Assembly (NCBI GenBank): GCA_009869945.1 | Contig: WIXG01000173.1 | Coordinates: forward strand, 97,941 to 161,940 | DNA length: 64,000 nt | From: Mesaphorura yosii | Taxonomy: Eukaryota; Arthropoda; Collembola; Poduromorpha; Tullbergiidae | Direction: 5' to 3' | In this document: positions 13,601 to 26,095 of the stretch, one piece after another | Position numbering within the stretch: position 1 is the stretch's first letter | How the letters are laid out: each line of letters starts with the position of its first letter | Translations under genes and position numbers: made by a program | Notes under the pieces: generated by a model | Databases searched by the model: none | What the model saw: the letters and a program-made list of their open reading frames with translations, nothing else | What the model was told of the DNA's origin: nothing

Positions 13601-16600
13601 ATTAATATTCGCGGGATCAGCGCAATTAATTCTCGAAATCGCGTTTTTCTGTTTTTATTCGATTCTTGCCAGACTATTTCGCAACTCGTCTTCCTTGTTT
13701 GACATATCAGGCGTTGCATTATGATGCAAGTGCGGCCCGATTTTATTTACGAGCTCTGTACTGTATGGAAATTGTAAATTCTGCCTTGCGCTGCAATAAT
13801 TCTTGGCCCTGATATGAATACACATTTGCTGCTTTGCCCGGCTTGACTCGACATGTTATAAATTTTATAATTAATTACTACCAGCAGCACTATATTCTCA
13901 AGTCAAGCAGCAAGGCTCAAGAAAAGCAAATCATAAATTTCTCGTGTGTGAGAATGAGCAATGATTTGTCTTGTTTGTAATAAATTCTTTTGAATTAATT
14001 CCAAAGAAAGAAGAACATGAAACGTAAGAAATCCCGACTCGCGGGTCACGCAAACCTTCGAGTATCACTGTTTCGTGAGTTTTCAGTCGCCTTTTTTTAT
14101 TTCAAAGGCACCTTGCTCGTGTGCTTGAAAGTTTGAAACGCATTCCTCAAATTTTTACAAATACGTGCAAATTGTAATAAACCTGGTGAACTTTCGTGAC
14201 CACAAGCAGGAAAGCTTTTTACTAGGCAGTTTTACTACTTAAAATGATCTTGATTTCGGTTGTATGGCCACAATGCACAATGGCAGACAAACGCAATGCC
14301 AATGCATAAATGCTACAATTTCATACTAAAATTCCCCTGGCACAATTTAGCAGCCGCGTATGACAGACAAGTCACATTAAATTCAAAATCAACTCAGAGA
14401 TTATACGTCAGAATAGCAAACCATTCCATTCGAATGATACACAAAGTGCCATTTTTCGTTTTGAACGACTGCATTCAAAGCCAAAGTCAAAACGTATGTT
14501 TTTAGCCTTGAGCGAGAAAGGCTGAGAGAGAAATGAAGTTTATTTTGTCAAAATAGCAAAAACCGGCAAAAGCCACAGCAAAAAAATAAACTCCAGAGAG
14601 ATACAATGTAAAAAAAAGTGATTCACATTTACAATGTCGTAACCTATAATTCCCGTGTATCAAAAGTTATAGCAGAATAAATGACAGAGCAAGAAAAATG
14701 TATTTTGCATCACATCCCTCTTAACTGCTTGACTGCCGAGAAGGAGAAAAGTCACCGAACAATTTTAAATTTGAATTTTTTGGGGAGAGGGAAGCGAGAT
14801 GTATTATTATCATTACTGTAATCTACTTAGATTGGCATTCTTCTGTCTCTCATGTGCACTTTAAATTTGAAGGCTTAACATTGTCAAACTGCAATTCGTT
14901 CATGAAGACAACGACTATAATCGTATTGCGTCTGCTCACATTTTGATTAATGTGGAATGCGATGCTGCTGCTGCAATGATCGAATAATAATACATCCGAG
15001 AGGGTAAAAGCAATAAAACTTGAGATGACGATAATGTGCGCAATAATGAAGCAGCAACAGCAGCACAGCTCGGATGATATCAAATATCTTTGCACTTCAA
15101 CTTGCAGGATAGGCAATCATAATAATTTGCGTAATAACAGTGATAGGAGATCAAACAATAATGTGGAAGCTTTAAAAAATATTCAAGACTGAAATTATAC
15201 GCTATTATTATACTGGTGGTACTCGAATTAAGGAAAACATCGAGTTCCACAACTTACAGAGACAAACAGGCGAGAAAGAAAGGACGAGGCATAAAAAGGG
15301 CTCGGTAAACGGTCCCGCACCGCCAAGTGAGACAAAATGTGTTGGATTATGCAATATTTGATTTTTCCTGGCTCAGAGATATAATTTGGGACAAACACAA
15401 TTTGGTACCGACCATGAAATAATTGAGACTGATGAGTTCACATTATGGAAGGAAGGAAAGTCTGCGGAGCGATGTAGAACGAGGAAGGTAGGTGAACGAC
15501 AGTGTTATAGGGAGGATTACTGCCATAAACTCGGTCGGCGCTGCTTTCTTCCTTCGTTGTGGGATTTCTGGCTCAATTCGATGGTTTTAATAGTGCAACA
15601 TGTGCATGTAGGGTGCAAGTCGCTCGTGGAATACGATTTTTTATAGTGTCATGTCATGGAAAATAGAACAAAAACATCCACGTCCGCATCAAATTCTCCA
15701 CAGCGGTCAAAGTCAGTGCAGAGACGAGGCGAGGGAAGCGAATAGCGAAAGTGATACATCGTCGCCTTCCTCATTCAAAAACGGTAAGTGTCCGTGTCCG
15801 CGCCTTGGCTGCTCTGTTTTTGTTTGCCTTGCGGTGGATGCGGCATAAAGGCTCACGGATATGCGGTGGTCACGGAAATTAGGCAAATTCTCCGCCTTCA
15901 GGTGTCTGCTGGTCGAATCTCAGTCTGGCCTGATTCAATTTTTACACCGGCCGCGGCATGTATTTCGTATATGTTTTGTATTCCATTGATATTTGAAGAA
16001 GAGAATTGAAAAGCAAACAAAGCCCAATTTCACGGATACTCCTTTTGGACAGTATGGATTTTTCAGAGTAATCAACACTTCAGAATCCATTATCCCTTGT
16101 ATCCCTTTCTTTCTTTATTGTAGCTTTGACAGTTGATAAAAATTGAAATGAGAAGCGACCGAACAGTGTCACGTTTTCGTTTTATTCTTCCAAAATAATG
16201 AGATTTCAGGTGCTACGCTATAAAAGAGCTAAGTACGGGAATCCAGTGATAGTTTAGGTAATAATGCACTCGCATGTCGTATTCAATCCAAATGCCTTAT
16301 TCAACGCTTGCATTGTCAGAAAATGAAATGGTCGAAATAAAATGAGATGCATAAAACTAAAGTTTCATCGAAATCGAAGGACTAAACTCCCATGAGATGC
16401 GTTATGCATTTTGTGTCGACAGCTTCATTTATGCGTTTCTTCTTCGTGTTCATTTGGCTCAGCATCAGCAAGATTATCGCTGAGGTGATAAAATGAATCT
16501 GAATGCGTAAGCACAAGCAAGAAGCCTGAATGAAATGCAAATGCGAATCGGCAAATAAGAGTAAATGAAGTTTCGCAAAACGGCACGGCGAGACGATCTG

Positions 16601-19073
16601 GGATGATGCGATCGTTCGTAAAACGTTATATTGCTTTATACAACTTTTCACTTGACTGAAATGAGAATTGTAGAATTATATTAAACAAGGAGCTTTACCA
16701 CTGCACAACTGCACTTGGAAAGGGAAGGAAATCTCAGTAGGACACTTGATCCAGGCAGAAAAAACGAATTACTACCGCAAGCGACCACCACCAAGTGGCA
16801 GAGTGCCGTTAGAGTATCCAATCTGAATATTATTTACGGAAAACAAGAAAAATGTGAAAGTGTGAGTTGAAAAGTCAAGAGTGAAGAGTCCGAGCGAGTT
16901 CATTGAGGGGAGGAAGAGACAAGAGATATGATGCAAGGCAGTAGGAATGAAGAACCCGAGCCAGCAAGCCGACAGAGGAAAACTGGAATCAAACGAAACG
17001 AATAAAAACAAAAAAAATGAATTTGTACTTTTCTGGAAATCGGACAGCGGAGCATTACGTTATATATTACACTATTAACTTTTACATATTACAGAATTAT
17101 GTCTTCGAAATGGAAGAATAATAATTTTCCACTTCTGCCTGCTTCGGATTCTCGTCCAGCTGAAGAAAAGGAGGGTCGGTCCGGTCGGCGCTTCATACGT
17201 ATATGTATGTAGAACATTATTTAATGAAGTTCGCGTCCCGCGTCTCGTCTTCTCCTCCACCGTCCAAACTTATATTTATCGTCTGTCGTATTTTATTTTC
17301 CGTATGTCCATCTTGATCTCTCGACTCCTTTCCGCTTTGTCTTTCCGCGCGCTCTCCTCGTTTCAGTCACATTGTATGGTGTATTTGCGTAATAGATTTC
17401 TCAAGAAAATTGAACTGTCAGATTCTACATAATTCTCATCTTTCTGCGCTGGGGCCGCCTGATCTCTTTATTCAGACGGTAATTTGTCCCTCGTAAATCG
17501 ACTAGGCAATTGTGTTGTCCGATAAATCGATGTCGCATAAAATCGCAATCTTGTCTTGCTCGGAAACTGGTCATTTTGTTTATGTCTCATTTAAATAAGA
17601 TAAAAATTCGAAGACACATCTGCTGCTCATCCCACCATTGACTTCGTCATTTGCGTGGACAGAACAGCCGCATAAGTCATTTTACCCCTTTCGATTCGTC
17701 TTTTATTAAAAGACTTGGCTCTGGAGCATCGCACGCCGTCGCTGGGGGCTCACGGGAGTGAGGAAGCATATTGTAATGGTAGCCGACAATAACATGACGC
17801 ATTATTTCTCTGTAATGCAAGATTATTGTGCAGAAAAAATGCTCATCCTTTTATTTATTTCATCCTGTCATATTTGTGGACCCTGCTTTGATTTATATTC
17901 GATTTCTTAGGATTTTCCTCCTTTTACATTTTTCGTGTCTGCCCCTTCGTTGGACTGTCTGGCTAGAAAAATGCGCCATGTAGGAGCACTCACTCAGTCA
18001 ATGTCCGTGGCTCGGCGAGTATGAAGGAAGGTGTTTTGGGTTGAACGTTGCATATTCGGCCTCCACTTTTCATTTCATATTCGTACGAACGGAAGAGCAA
18101 GTGAGAATGATAAATACGAACGACGAAGATGCACACATGCATGCAAGTCGGGATTGGCTTTAAGAAGCCGGGTCTGTGAAAATGAAAGGAAATTTGCACA
18201 GAAATAAATATATTGCTTCTTTTAACACGTTAGATTGTCCTCGCAGCAGCGTAATAAATTTATTGAAATCCGGATCACCACATGGAGTCTTTCTGTTTGA
18301 GGTCGCAGTCGCTACAATTCTGCTGTCATTGTTGTTCATGTTCAAAGTGGAAAAAGATAAAACGTAGCAAGTTCTATTTGCCTTGTGCAGTGCAGGTTAA
18401 CATTTTTTGGTTGCATGTGCAAAACGCGTAGAGATACAATTTTGCCCATGATTTATGTGGTTGTTTCCTTCATTCAGAATCATTTTGTGGCTTCGTCCTC
18501 GTCTTCTCGTCCCCGACAACATTTCTGTTGTCTTTTGCCGTCTCTTTGCCCTTTTGCGCTGCGACTTTGACTACCGGCCGGTCAGCTTGACACTTGAGCA
18601 TAAAATATATGTAAACCAGATTCGTGACATGCACATTCGAATCATACGAACTGCAATCAGACAGACGCAAATGTCTGGTAAAAAAGGATCTTAATTATTC
18701 GCGGTAAAAATTATGAATATCATCAAGCATTTGGATTTCAAAGCATTCATCATTTTGTAAAATAACATTTTGACAGTGGAGTTGAAAGAGCCGAGCAGGC
18801 TCCTTTTTATCAACTACTGATTCGCAACTTCTTTTACATGCAAATGCCAGTGAGTACAAGAACAGCTTTCTTTGTAGCCGTCAATGCTTGCTGTCCGCCG
18901 CTGTGTCGTCGTTACTCACAAAGCCAACATTTGGCTAATGTTTTAATCTTAATACAAACTAATGAAGATGCAATGCAGCCGAAGCGCAGTCGCGGTAACA
19001 AAACAAGCGTCAAGCGAAGCGTTCGAGTTTGCGTATGCAAGAGAAATGAGATAATTTAATGCTGATGACTTAC

Positions 19074-19127
19074 GGCGGAGCAGAGTGACCTGTTGGAGGA
19101 AATCTGCCAGCTTGCTCGAAGACTTGC
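19074..19127 (-). CDS. 54-bp internal exon (exon 4) of the same gene
   Basis: On the minus strand the acceptor is TTCTTTTCAG and the donor is GCC|GTAAGTC, both strong. The first G completes CG+G (Arg) from exon 3. The exon encodes QVFEQAGRFPPTGHSAP (residues 73-89) and ends with CC, so the next codon is Pro whatever follows. This gives a short Pro-containing, probably disordered segment, FPPTGHSAPP. The exon is again symmetric phase 2. It is the last exon I can support. The next one lies either in 1-19073, where I could not identify it with confidence, or beyond the window. Confidence 0.7.
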
Positions 19128-22042
19128 CTGAAAAGAATTACAAAGAAAAAACATATTAAACTGGTTGCTTGTGATTTAATTTATTATAAGATTAGAATAA
19201 ATTAGTAGAGTAAATAAATTATACTCAAATTACCAGCAAATCAAACGAAAATCAAGTTATCGCTGCGAAAGATTTGATTTGCAGTTGAGCCAACTCTCAG
19301 GAACAAGATTTTTGGCAACTGAACTGGACTCATAAATGCCGCGCCGCTTTGGCCGTGAAAAAGTAGTTCACTTTAAGTACGCCGTCACTTGCTGCCCAGT
19401 TTGTCGATTTCCGTCAGTTAAAGCCCGACTCGATACACTATTTAATTGATCACTTAGCTGTCTGTCAAAATAATGGATGAGCATCCGTCTAATCCGTCAT
19501 AAATGTGAAAAATGTGTTTTGTGATTGCCAGCTTGCGAATTGTCTGGTGTCTAGACTGAGACAAGATCAAGATCAAGTGTCGTTGTTTGCAACAAACCCG
19601 CTTAGTTATGAAACAAGTGTATTAAATACATTAAATACTAAAGCAGACAGACAGTCCACCTGTTACACATTTGAAACAACCTTGGGATCAACTGCCCAGT
19701 TCTTTTAAACCCCGACAACTTTAATTTCATGCGAACAACATCGTAACGATGAAATGTGGGCTCATAAACCTCTTCATGCGGTGTCCACAAATTTCTTTAC
19801 ATGCTCACCGTCGTCATCGCACGGCCAACTAAGAAAGACATCATGGCGAGACGACAAAGTGAGAGAAAATACAGCAAACGCCAAATGCATGGAACTGAAT
19901 TACCTTCTAACCAGTCAGTTAAACAAACACGAAGAAAAGGACACCTTCGGACAAGAAAATTGTCAAACGCGACGGTTTTTCAGCCTCTTCATGTTATTAT
20001 AAGCATCTCTTCATTGCACGAACGAACTATGATTTTCAATCTTGGGTTTAGAAACTGTAAAAATAAACATAAAACAAGACGACTCTGGTTGACATCCTCA
20101 ACGTGACGCGTATGATGCGATTTATCTTATTTAGTGGCTTCAGAAAACCGGTTCAGTTTCAAATAGCATCCATCTGAGCTCTTAACAGGCTACTTGATTA
20201 TTGACTCTCATAATACAATGCATTCGCCAGTTTCAGTTCCAGCTGATCTCGTAACTGTTCCATGTTATCCCCATGAAAATATTCTTGTAATGCGCTGTGC
20301 GCAGCACAAAACACGAAATACATGCACAAAGGCACAAACCCTCAAGACATCTACCGAGTCTCTTCATCTCACCAGGTTCTCCTTTTCTCTTAAATTTTTC
20401 CATTTATTTGACTACTTTATGATGATTATTTAGTGTAATGCGCATTGCTATTTAGGCATTCGTAATAATGATTCTTTTAAATAGAAACATTTATTGTGCC
20501 TACAAGCATGGTCGTAGACCTCCCTTATCGCTCGAATAAATCTGCACGCCGCCTGTGTAAATCTGTGTTGCCGCCGCAGCGCAGGTTCACTGATCAGTGC
20601 AGTATGGTCAACAACTTCTGACGTTCTAACTAAATTCAAATCGAACTTGGCTGTCCTTGACTTGGTTTGTTTTTACCCCAACGAAGGAGAATCAGAATTT
20701 AGGCTTGATTCATCTTTTAGTCTCAACATCCCCTACCCCGGCTGAAATGAAGTTGCTGTTGCTACTGCTTTCGGAGAACTCAACCTCTTTGCACGGAATC
20801 AAAGGTGATTCTCGTCGTTCGGCAGACTTCACTTAAGAAAAGAAACAAATGTCGCCGAGCAAGATCGTAAATTAGTCGAGAATTTATTAAATATTATCGC
20901 AGAGTTGTAAAATTTGTAAAAAGTGAACAGAAAAGGAAATAATTCTTCCCGGTTCAGCAGCAGCAGAGGTCAATGTAGTACGACTACGACATGACTTGCT
21001 ACAAGAGTGCAAAACTCTTTAGCAGTAATTAAATTTTGATAAATAAAAAAGAAGTAAAGTAAGAAACATAAATTATAAACTCAATATGTTGACTCCATTC
21101 ATTATCCATCCAAGTTGCGAAAAGCAGACGGAACGGTTCTCGGCTCGGCGTAGTCGTCAAATCTGACAAATGCTTAATTAGAAAGACAAGCTGCGTTATC
21201 CGCTGACTGAACTGCTCTGCTGCACTCCGCGTTGGCGAATACAAGAGAAGATACTAATTAATTACAAATGAAATTAAGTGTGCTGAGAATTCCTCCTTTT
21301 CTTGAGTAGAAAATGCGGACGAGTGGAGCAGCATAAAAAAGCGACTGCAGCTGGAATAGCACGCGGATAGCGAAAGAAACGCAGCGCAGACGGGGAGCAC
21401 AGCCCACAGTTAGCATTTAGAACCGTAAACTCGAATGAAGTGTCAAGAACCCCATCAGTTATTGTCTCATAATTAACTTTAGCCTTTTAATTCCACTTTT
21501 TCTCTTTTATTCTTTTTTACAGCGTACAAATGTTTTCACAGTTCATTTCTTTTGCAATTGTAAGCAGGCTGCTGCTGCTCGTGAATGTTCTCTTCTCCCT
21601 TTTTTAAATTTGTGAGCAAATGTTGTAGAAAAAAGCTAAAATTAAGTATGGTTCGTGCTTTTAATTAAGATCACCTCAATTAAGCACAGTCGGTGCGACG
21701 GAATATATTTGTACGAATAAAAACAGTGCAGTAAAAGAACGGAGCAAGAAGGAGTCAGCCAGTGAGTCTTAATGGCTCTTTAATTAAAAGTCATCGGTTG
21801 CATTCAAATGATCAACTTAAAAAATAAAAACGCTTGAGTACGAAGTACGAGTACGAGTAAAACTATGAACTGACGACGAAGACGATAATCGCAAGCACAA
21901 TAATTCGCCCTGATCTTGCATACGCCACGGAGTTCGTTTCGTTTGCATTTTACGACCTGCTCAGTTATTCACATCAGCAAATTCTTTGCCTGCTTTCGGT
22001 TTCTTCATCTCCTGTAATTCCTTCCGTTGTAAGATTCTTCGG

Positions 22043-22056
22043 TAGTGCGAGTGCAG
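22043..22056 (+). repeat. Left target-site duplication (14 bp)
   Basis: TAGTGCGAGTGCAG, identical to 22652-22665. The flanking bases beyond the 14 differ, so the duplicated length is exact. Confidence 0.8.
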
Positions 22057-22495
22057 GTTTTTCGCTTCAGACGTCGAGGAGAGCAGACGTGTTCTGTCTG
22101 TCTCTGGCTCGGAGACCGTTCGGGGCCACCCGAGACTAGGGTATCAGCGTCTGTAACTGCAGTCAACGCTGGTGGGTCTCGGTTTCGGGTCGGGTACCGG
22201 CGGTGGAAGGGCGGGGGACTGGTGGTGTGCCCGGTGGGCTGTGACCGATATCTGTCTCTCTGCGGAGTTCGGGAGGCTTGTGAATCCCAGCAAGGGGTCC
22301 TTGAGATGTACTTCTGGGTGTAATGAACCTTAAGGCAAAGAGGCTGCCTGCAGGCCGGATTGTTTGTAGCCGGCCAATTCGGACAGCAAATTTGCATAAT
22401 TGTGGCCTGGACTCAGGATTTGAGTGGGTTAATTTAATTACCGTCTCCGTCTCGTCGCACTAACTCAATTTAGTCCACCTGGGATTCCTTCGATG

Positions 22496-22514
22496 CTCCC
22501 TGTTTATCAGGGAG
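22496..22514 (+). repeat. Hairpin inside the retroposon
   Basis: CTCCCTG and CAGGGAG form a perfect 7-bp stem around the loop TTTAT. It lies in the 3' third of the insertion. Stem-loops near the 3' end can be recognised by the reverse transcriptase in some LINE/SINE pairs; whether this one is used so is unknown. Confidence 0.5.
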
Positions 22515-22601
22515 ATTAGAAAGGAATGTCAGCAAAGCAAAGCGAAACGTGTATTGACGCTACTGCAATGGATCCACTTGTGGCCTGGGCAGTCAGGTAG
22601 C

Positions 22602-22612
22602 GGTTCGATTCC
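22602..22612 (+). promoter_or_regulatory. tRNA-like RNA polymerase III B box in the retroposon
   Basis: GGTTCGATTCC matches the B-box/T-arm consensus GGTTCGANNCC exactly. A TGGC word about 20 bases upstream (22581) is only a partial A-box match and is too close for a normal tRNA, and no cloverleaf can be drawn. It is therefore not a tRNA gene but may be a tRNA-derived piece. Confidence 0.45.
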
Positions 22613-22651
22613 CATTCGTTCCGCTCATATCTCTCCTCTAAAATATATACA

Positions 22652-22665
22652 TAGTGCGAGTGCAG
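22652..22665 (+). repeat. Right target-site duplication (14 bp)
   Basis: TAGTGCGAGTGCAG, identical to 22043-22056, directly following the AT-rich tail of the insertion. The perfect identity suggests the insertion is not very old. Confidence 0.8.
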
Positions 22666-23641
22666 TTTGCCTTTCGTTACTCCTTTCTTTTATACTACTC
22701 AATTGTATAAACTGCTTTTTTGAAACTCGTTTTACTGGAGAATTCACAGTCCAGCACAGGAACTTTCGTGTCCTTTCGTTCTTTACTCATTCCAAGCAGT
22801 AAATATAATTGGTTTCAGAAAAATAATGCGGAGGCAAGAGTCAAAGGGAGACAATATACAACAGTAAAGCACTGGCAATGAAACTGGGAGTGAACAATCA
22901 TGACTTTCTATTTCTTTCACAAAATTAGAAAAAGAACTGCGTTAATTAACAAAACTGTGCGTTCGCTGCATTCCAAAATTTTTACGTACTGCGCGAACAT
23001 AATATTTTGTATTTAATTTGATTTCAAGAATTGAATTATGAGATGAATCGGGGAGTGTTTATTGAAATGGAAATTCTTTTCATGTGTTGGCTTGCACAAT
23101 TTCAAGAAAAATGGGAAGGAGTCGAGGGGTAAATAAAAGAAAATGAGACTTTTATACTCTCTGTCTATATTTCATAATTCTGTCATTATTAGGAATTGTG
23201 CGCAGGCAATAAAATATTTACTGGCGCTTCTTGCAAATTTCGACTCAATATTCTATTTAATTAGAAGTGCGATTCGTGTATGTATAACGTGTGTATGCTT
23301 ACCCAAACGGAGTTGTTAACTCGAAGTAAAGATTCGATTTTCAACGGCGAAAAGCACGAGCTATGCCACAACGACTTAACGTGAGACTTTTATATTCTTT
23401 GACTTTGGACAAGTGTAACTTGCGAACAGCCCTTGAAAGGTAGTGCAGATAACCACATCTTCTGTATATTTCAATTAAATCCCAGGGTTAACATTGCGAA
23501 GTGCGAAATATGAAAACCATCATCAAATGTCAAATGGCTCCAACTTTTTTGTACAACTTGAGACGACAGAAGTTCAAAGCTGGCGTCAATCCCTGAGCTC
23601 TTAATAAAATTGCCAACTTGAAACTTTCTGCTTTTAATCAA

Positions 23642-23667
23642 AAATTGCCCTTTTTAAGAGGCAATTT
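23642..23667. repeat. 8-bp hairpin
   Basis: AAATTGCC pairs with GGCAATTT around a 10-base loop. It lies in intron 3, about 1 kb beyond the retroposon's right end, and has no clear link to it. Confidence 0.45.
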
Positions 23668-25026
23668 AATGGTACCGTTTAGGAGGCAGTCGTTAATCTG
23701 ACGCTTCCATTATAAACTCATCTGGTAATCTGAAAGGTCCGTTACATTTGACGCGGTAAAAAAAACAAGGGAATTACGGTGGAGGCATCTCCAAAGTAGG
23801 TTCAATCTCGAGGAATCAATCATAATCATAAATCATCGTGTGCGGTCCCCCAACAATAGTTTTTTGGTAATTCGTCTTGGCCCTTCTGTCGTGCGGTTAT
23901 CTGCCTCGACGTCTATTTCGGATCTGACTAATTCGACCAAGCGCGAGCCGTTCATGTGTGCCCAAGTAGTCAGACAGGAGAATTCGATTCAATATCTGCT
24001 ACCCCTACTTTGCTACAATTTCGTGGAGTAATGTTTTACGAACCAGAGCAGAAAATGACGAGCAGTTGTCTGCTGAGCATGAGTTTCGACGTTTCTGCTC
24101 TGCAGTTGGCATTTTGAGTTCTAATTGAAACTAGCCAGCAAAAAATTGTGACGGAAAGATGTCGTAGACAGAAAGGCGTCGGCAAAAACTAGCCACGTTA
24201 GTCCAGGATTGCGTTTTTCCACTCCAGCGAGACTCGAGTCATATTTGACCTTGATCTTGACCACTTGCATGCCGTAGTGGGAAACCCATCTCACAATACG
24301 ACAAGTTCAACGATCACCTTGATAAAGAATGACAATATTCCGTCTCTGAGTGTCATTTTATTGCATTGCATCGCAACGTCCACCGCATGCTTGCTCATCT
24401 CTAAAAATACTTTCGCCATTCCTGCGAGAGCTAGCTTCGTTATTGAAGTTCGTCACATAAACAAGTTGAATTTACGATCAGAAATCAATCAAATGGTTTT
24501 CTACTCGCAGTTTTATGTTCAATTCGGTTGGCCGTGCAGCGGCCAGGATAATAACATTAAAAACTGGTCTTCTCTGTGTGACTGCTGCTGCGCTGCAGAA
24601 GCTTCAAAGGAAGGGTACAAAAAAGTTTCGTCTCGCAATACTTTTACGATGAGTGAGCTGACCTCCAGTCTTCTGCGCATTTTATGCCTGTGACGGAACT
24701 TTGTGCTTGCAGCCCTAGCCCTGCCTTGATCATCGTCGTTCCAAGCATTGAAGCAGGTCCGATCCACAGTTACAAATTCCTGTACATTTGCGGAATTGCG
24801 ATGCAGATACGATATTCGAGTACCATTTGCCAATAATACTTCAGTCTGACGTGACGGACGGCCAGCCGAGCCAACAACGCCAAGTAACGCATGAACATTA
24901 TTCGATTCGGACCTTTCTCCTAATGTCCTAATACGTTAGGCGTATTATAGCACCCTCGGGAGAGGACGGCCAGTGGTTTTATGCTTTCACCTTGATCAAT
25001 GTTCAGCACAATGCGAGGCATAAATG

Positions 25027-25042
25027 CATTATAGCTATAATG
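25027..25042. repeat. 16-bp perfect palindrome
   Basis: CATTATAGCTATAATG is its own reverse complement. A GC-rich hairpin (CCACGC GCG GCGTGG, 25063-25077) follows within 40 bases, so two unrelated dyads sit close together. Confidence 0.5.
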
Positions 25043-26080
25043 TATCTACCAAGCCGAGACCACCACGCGCGGCGTGGAGTGTAGTACGTGTGCTGGTTTT
25101 CACTCGTATAAAAATAAAAGCAAGAAATATGAATGGACAGCTGGCGGGGAAAGACTGACCAGACCACGCCAGATTAGAGAAAATGGGAAAAACTATTAAA
25201 CAGCACTAAACTCAATGTAAAAGCAACCCCCATGCATTATAAAGATATTATTTCCGTAAAAAAAACGACGGGAATTTATGTGACGGACTCGGCTTATGTT
25301 ACTTGCCAAAGCAGGAGCGGCAGTTACCAAGGAACGGCTGGCAAATCCTGTCACTTGGCGTTTCCTTCATTTTAATCAAAGCAGGGAGGTTATTTGTAAG
25401 TGTAATTTGATCTTGATCCCAAACTATTTCATCAGACGTATGCCAAATTCAGCCTGCCTAACACGGGAAAAGAATGATCAAATAAATTCTGTCGCTCTCT
25501 AATATTATTATTACGCCACAAGTGCTTTTATTATGCTCATCCCCGCCGCCTTCATTACATTTCATTCATACTTCAGTTCCACTTCTCGATTGCACTTATA
25601 ATCATGGCCTTGGCTGGACTGAATGATTGAGTAAATGAAGACAGAAAGTGATCTAATTGCATTGTTCTAACCAACAGCAGTCAGAATTTAGCATCGAGGA
25701 TCGTCGTACGCGTAAGCGTAAATAAAAATATCCATCTCTTGATTCTGATACTGAACGTAAAAAGGCGACAGTGCAATGAGGAACGAACAATGGACAAAAG
25801 AAAGCTTTCGCTGGCAGGTCGCCAGTCTGAAAGAGGGGAGCGTGGCCGCGACCATGGCGGTGGCGAGTGAATGAAAGGAATGCAGGCGATGTAGTACAAT
25901 AGTATTTAGGAACAATTATGGCCTTTCTCTCTGCATTTACGACGCCACACGCCGTACGCCTTTTCTCTCGCTTTCCTTCAGAAGCGCAATGGTGTTTTAG
26001 GAAATGAATGTCACGTTGAATGAGTCGGGATGAGATGATATGTGTAATATGATAGTGATAGTCGGGACGCATGAGATGAT

Positions 26081-26095
26081 TGCTGCTGCTGCTGC
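26081..26095 (+). repeat. (TGC)5 microsatellite
   Basis: Five uninterrupted TGC units. It falls in a chance frame as a glutamine run on the minus strand. Confidence 0.6.

Larger units (their letters stand above)
1..19073. other. Presumed intron 4 / downstream gene body, unresolved
   Basis: This region follows the exon 4 donor on the minus strand. Its frames are short and no exon passed both splice-site and phase tests convincingly. Candidates at 12776-12812 and 2111-2164 are discussed under findings and rejections. It contains hairpins at 4941-4980, 8616-8636, 9347-9366 and 10581-10610 and a palindrome at 7381-7394. Nothing else was supported. Confidence 0.5.
22057..22651 (+). mobile_element. 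595-bp GC-rich retroposon (SINE-like or truncated LINE) with target-site duplication
   Basis: The segment is bracketed by two identical 14-bp direct repeats, the signature of target-primed insertion. It is visibly more GC-rich than the DNA around it, most strongly in its first 270 bases. It ends in an AT-rich tail (AAAATATATACAT) before the right repeat, which suggests a plus-strand orientation. A tRNA-like B box (GGTTCGATTCC) lies near the 3' end at 22602-22612 and a 7-bp hairpin at 22496-22514. The frames at 22045-22323 (+) and 22005-22397 (-) cross its left boundary and encode nothing recognisable, and no reverse transcriptase or endonuclease motif is visible. It is either a non-autonomous element or the 3' end of a 5'-truncated non-LTR retrotransposon. 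Confidence 0.75.

Noticed and set aside
19809-19828. 20-bp minus-strand segment with a good acceptor (CTTTCTTAG) and a GTGAGC donor
   Set aside because: Its length shifts the frame so it cannot be joined to exon 4; judged a chance pairing of sites.
22005-22397. 130-codon minus-strand frame, Arg/Pro/Thr-rich
   Set aside because: It crosses the left boundary of the retroposon (22057), so it is a chance frame produced by the GC-rich insertion.
22560-22640. Possible tRNA gene around GGTTCGATTCC
   Set aside because: No acceptor stem or cloverleaf can be formed and the A-box-like word is too close; it is part of the retroposon.
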